Source of the DNA: an uncultured Acetatifactor sp. | GTDB taxonomy: Bacteria; Bacillota; Clostridia; Lachnospirales; Lachnospiraceae | Length of the DNA: 64,000 nucleotides | Reading direction: 5' to 3' | Assembly: GCA_947629645.1 (NCBI GenBank) | Contig: CANREV010000007.1 | Span: forward strand, 1-64,000 | In this document: in pieces, positions 63,213-64,000 of the stretch | How the letters are laid out: every line of letters starts with the position of its first letter | Numbering within the stretch: position 1 is the stretch's first letter | Program-made: the position numbers and the translations under genes | Notes under the pieces: generated by a model | What the model was told of the DNA's origin: nothing | Seen by the model: the letters and a program-made list of their open reading frames with translations, nothing else | Database searches by the model: none

Positions 63213-63815
63213 ATGAACAGCAAATTTTTTGACCTGAAAAAAGAAAAACAGGACAGAATGATCAACGCGTCCCTGAAGATATTCGCCCTTCAGGGGTATC
63301 GCCATGCCAGTACGGACGACATTGTCCGGGAAGCCGCCATCAGCAAAGGACTGCTGTTTCATTATTTTGGGAGCAAGCTTGGCGTCTATGATTTCATCTA
63401 TGATTACAGCGTCCGGTACATGAATCTGGAGCTGAAGTCCAATGTCGATCCCAAGGAAACGGATATGTTCCTGCTCTTAAAACAGACCGAGGCCGCCCGC
63501 ATGCATGCCATGAGGGGCTATCCCTATATGCAGCAGTTTTTAAACCGCTCCATGTCAGAGGATGTGAGCGAAGCGCTGCTGGCTGTCGAGGGGAAGCGGA
63601 ATGTACTGGTGGACACTTACGATGCCATTGACCGGCAAATGGACTTTTCCTCGCTCCCTGTGGGAATCGATGGGGAAAAGCTCCGCAAAATGCTGAATCT
63701 TACCATCAAGGGACTGATGACGGAGCATTTTCAGGACGCTTCTTTCCAACCCGATATGCTGTATGAGGAAATCTGCACCTATCTTGATATGGTCAGAAAG
63801 CTGGTATACCGTTGA
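63213..63815 (+). CDS. TetR/AcrR-family transcriptional regulator
   Basis: A 200-residue regulator. The N-terminal helix-turn-helix is clear (RMINASLKIFALQGYRHAST, DDIVREAAISKGLLFHYFGS) followed by the all-helical ligand domain. The ligand is unknown. GGAGAG lies 5 nt before the ATG. It is divergent from the MBOAT unit and convergent with the truncated gene at the window edge; an inverted repeat in its promoter suggests self-repression. Confidence 0.92.
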   Translation: MNSKFFDLKKEKQDRMINASLKIFALQGYRHASTDDIVREAAISKGLLFHYFGSKLGVYDFIYDYSVRYMNLELKSNVDPKETDMFLLLKQTEAARMHAMRGYPYMQQFLNRSMSEDVSEALLAVEGKRNVLVDTYDAIDRQMDFSSLPVGIDGEKLRKMLNLTIKGLMTEHFQDASFQPDMLYEEICTYLDMVRKLVYR

Positions 63816-63821
63816 CCTCTG

Positions 63822-64000
63822 TCACTTGCTCATTTTATAGACGGGATCCGCAGGATACCCGCCTTTTAATTTCTGCATGCCTCGCTGAATAGCGTCTTTC
63901 GAGTTCTTCCAATCCGCATCTTTGTTTCGATAATCGAATTTCTCCACCATCCACGCCACATCCTCAGCTACGCGCTTCATGTTCTCCTCCATCACCGGAA
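63822..64000 (-). CDS. C-terminal part of a gene cut by the window edge
   Basis: An open minus-strand frame enters from 64000 and ends with TGA at 63822-63824, giving at least 58 residues: it contains ENMKRVAEDVAWMVEKFDYR and ends GGYPADPVYKMSK. The VAEDVAWMVEKF helix resembles the last helix of flavodoxin-like NAD(P)H oxidoreductases, but this is a weak guess. GGAGGAG precedes an internal ATG at about 63975, so a short complete protein cannot be excluded. It converges on the TetR gene with 6 bp between stops. Confidence 0.55.
   Translation of the reverse strand, partial: PVMEENMKRVAEDVAWMVEKFDYRNKDADWKNSKDAIQRGMQKLKGGYPADPVYKMSK

Overview
The window reads as chromosomal DNA of an anaerobic, fibre-using gut-type Firmicute, most likely a Lachnospiraceae/Clostridia member. 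The evidence is AGGAGG-type ribosome sites throughout, AddAB rather than RecBCD, a GatB-independent asnA, group II ECF S components, HAAS(DUF1700)/DUF4097/PadR cassettes, and Lpl-type sugar ABC transporters without their own ATPase. No rRNA, tRNA, CRISPR array, transposase, integrase or phage gene was found. About 38 protein genes can be supported, most on the minus strand. Isolated plus-strand genes (ECF S component, asnA, araC-type regulator, thiT, HAD-IIA, tetR-type regulator) break the array.

Layout. 0.2-7.2 kb (minus): a glucuronoxylan operon of SGNH esterase, GH115 alpha-glucuronidase and GH3 beta-xylosidase-type enzyme. 7.4-12.1 kb: an ECF S component (plus), then a PadR/DUF1700/DUF4097 envelope-stress cassette with its own palindromic operator, and a GH13 enzyme. 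12.3-16.6 kb: a nuclease-XPD/DinG fusion helicase, a small HPr-like protein and asnA (plus). 16.7-20.2 kb: a polytopic GT-C-like protein, an acyltransferase and a small conserved protein. 20.4-26.5 kb: gltBD (glutamate synthase) behind a promoter with an attenuator-like hairpin. 26.8-30.6 kb: an operon of MraY-like transferase, GreA factor, HAD-CPBP fusion and GT2. 30.8-41.4 kb: a second hemicellulose locus with an Lpl-type ABC importer, a divergent AraC regulator, a large GH2 and a GH67 alpha-glucuronidase. 41.4-45.1 kb: a Tet(M)-like GTPase fused to a Rae1/YacP-type NYN nuclease, and thiT under a TPP riboswitch. 45.1-50.5 kb: a sugar-type binding lipoprotein paired with a very large hybrid histidine kinase. 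50.6-58.4 kb: a DNA-repair operon (alkylpurine glycosylase, addB, addA) behind a duplicated promoter-like element. 58.6-64 kb: HAD-IIA phosphatase, M19 dipeptidase, an MBOAT/SGNH acyl-transfer pair, a TetR-type regulator and a truncated gene at the edge.

How it works together. The two hemicellulose loci together supply deacetylation, two complementary alpha-glucuronidase families, xylosidase-type activity and oligosaccharide uptake. Both have weak -35 boxes overlapped by direct repeats spaced about two helical turns, which is the signature of AraC-type activation. gltBD and asnA handle ammonia assimilation. The most unusual items are the GTPase-NYN fusion (a ribosome-binding GTPase joined to a ribosome-associated ribonuclease fold), the HAD-CPBP fusion, the binding-protein/hybrid-kinase pair, the gltB leader terminator and the duplicated promoter element ahead of the repair operon.
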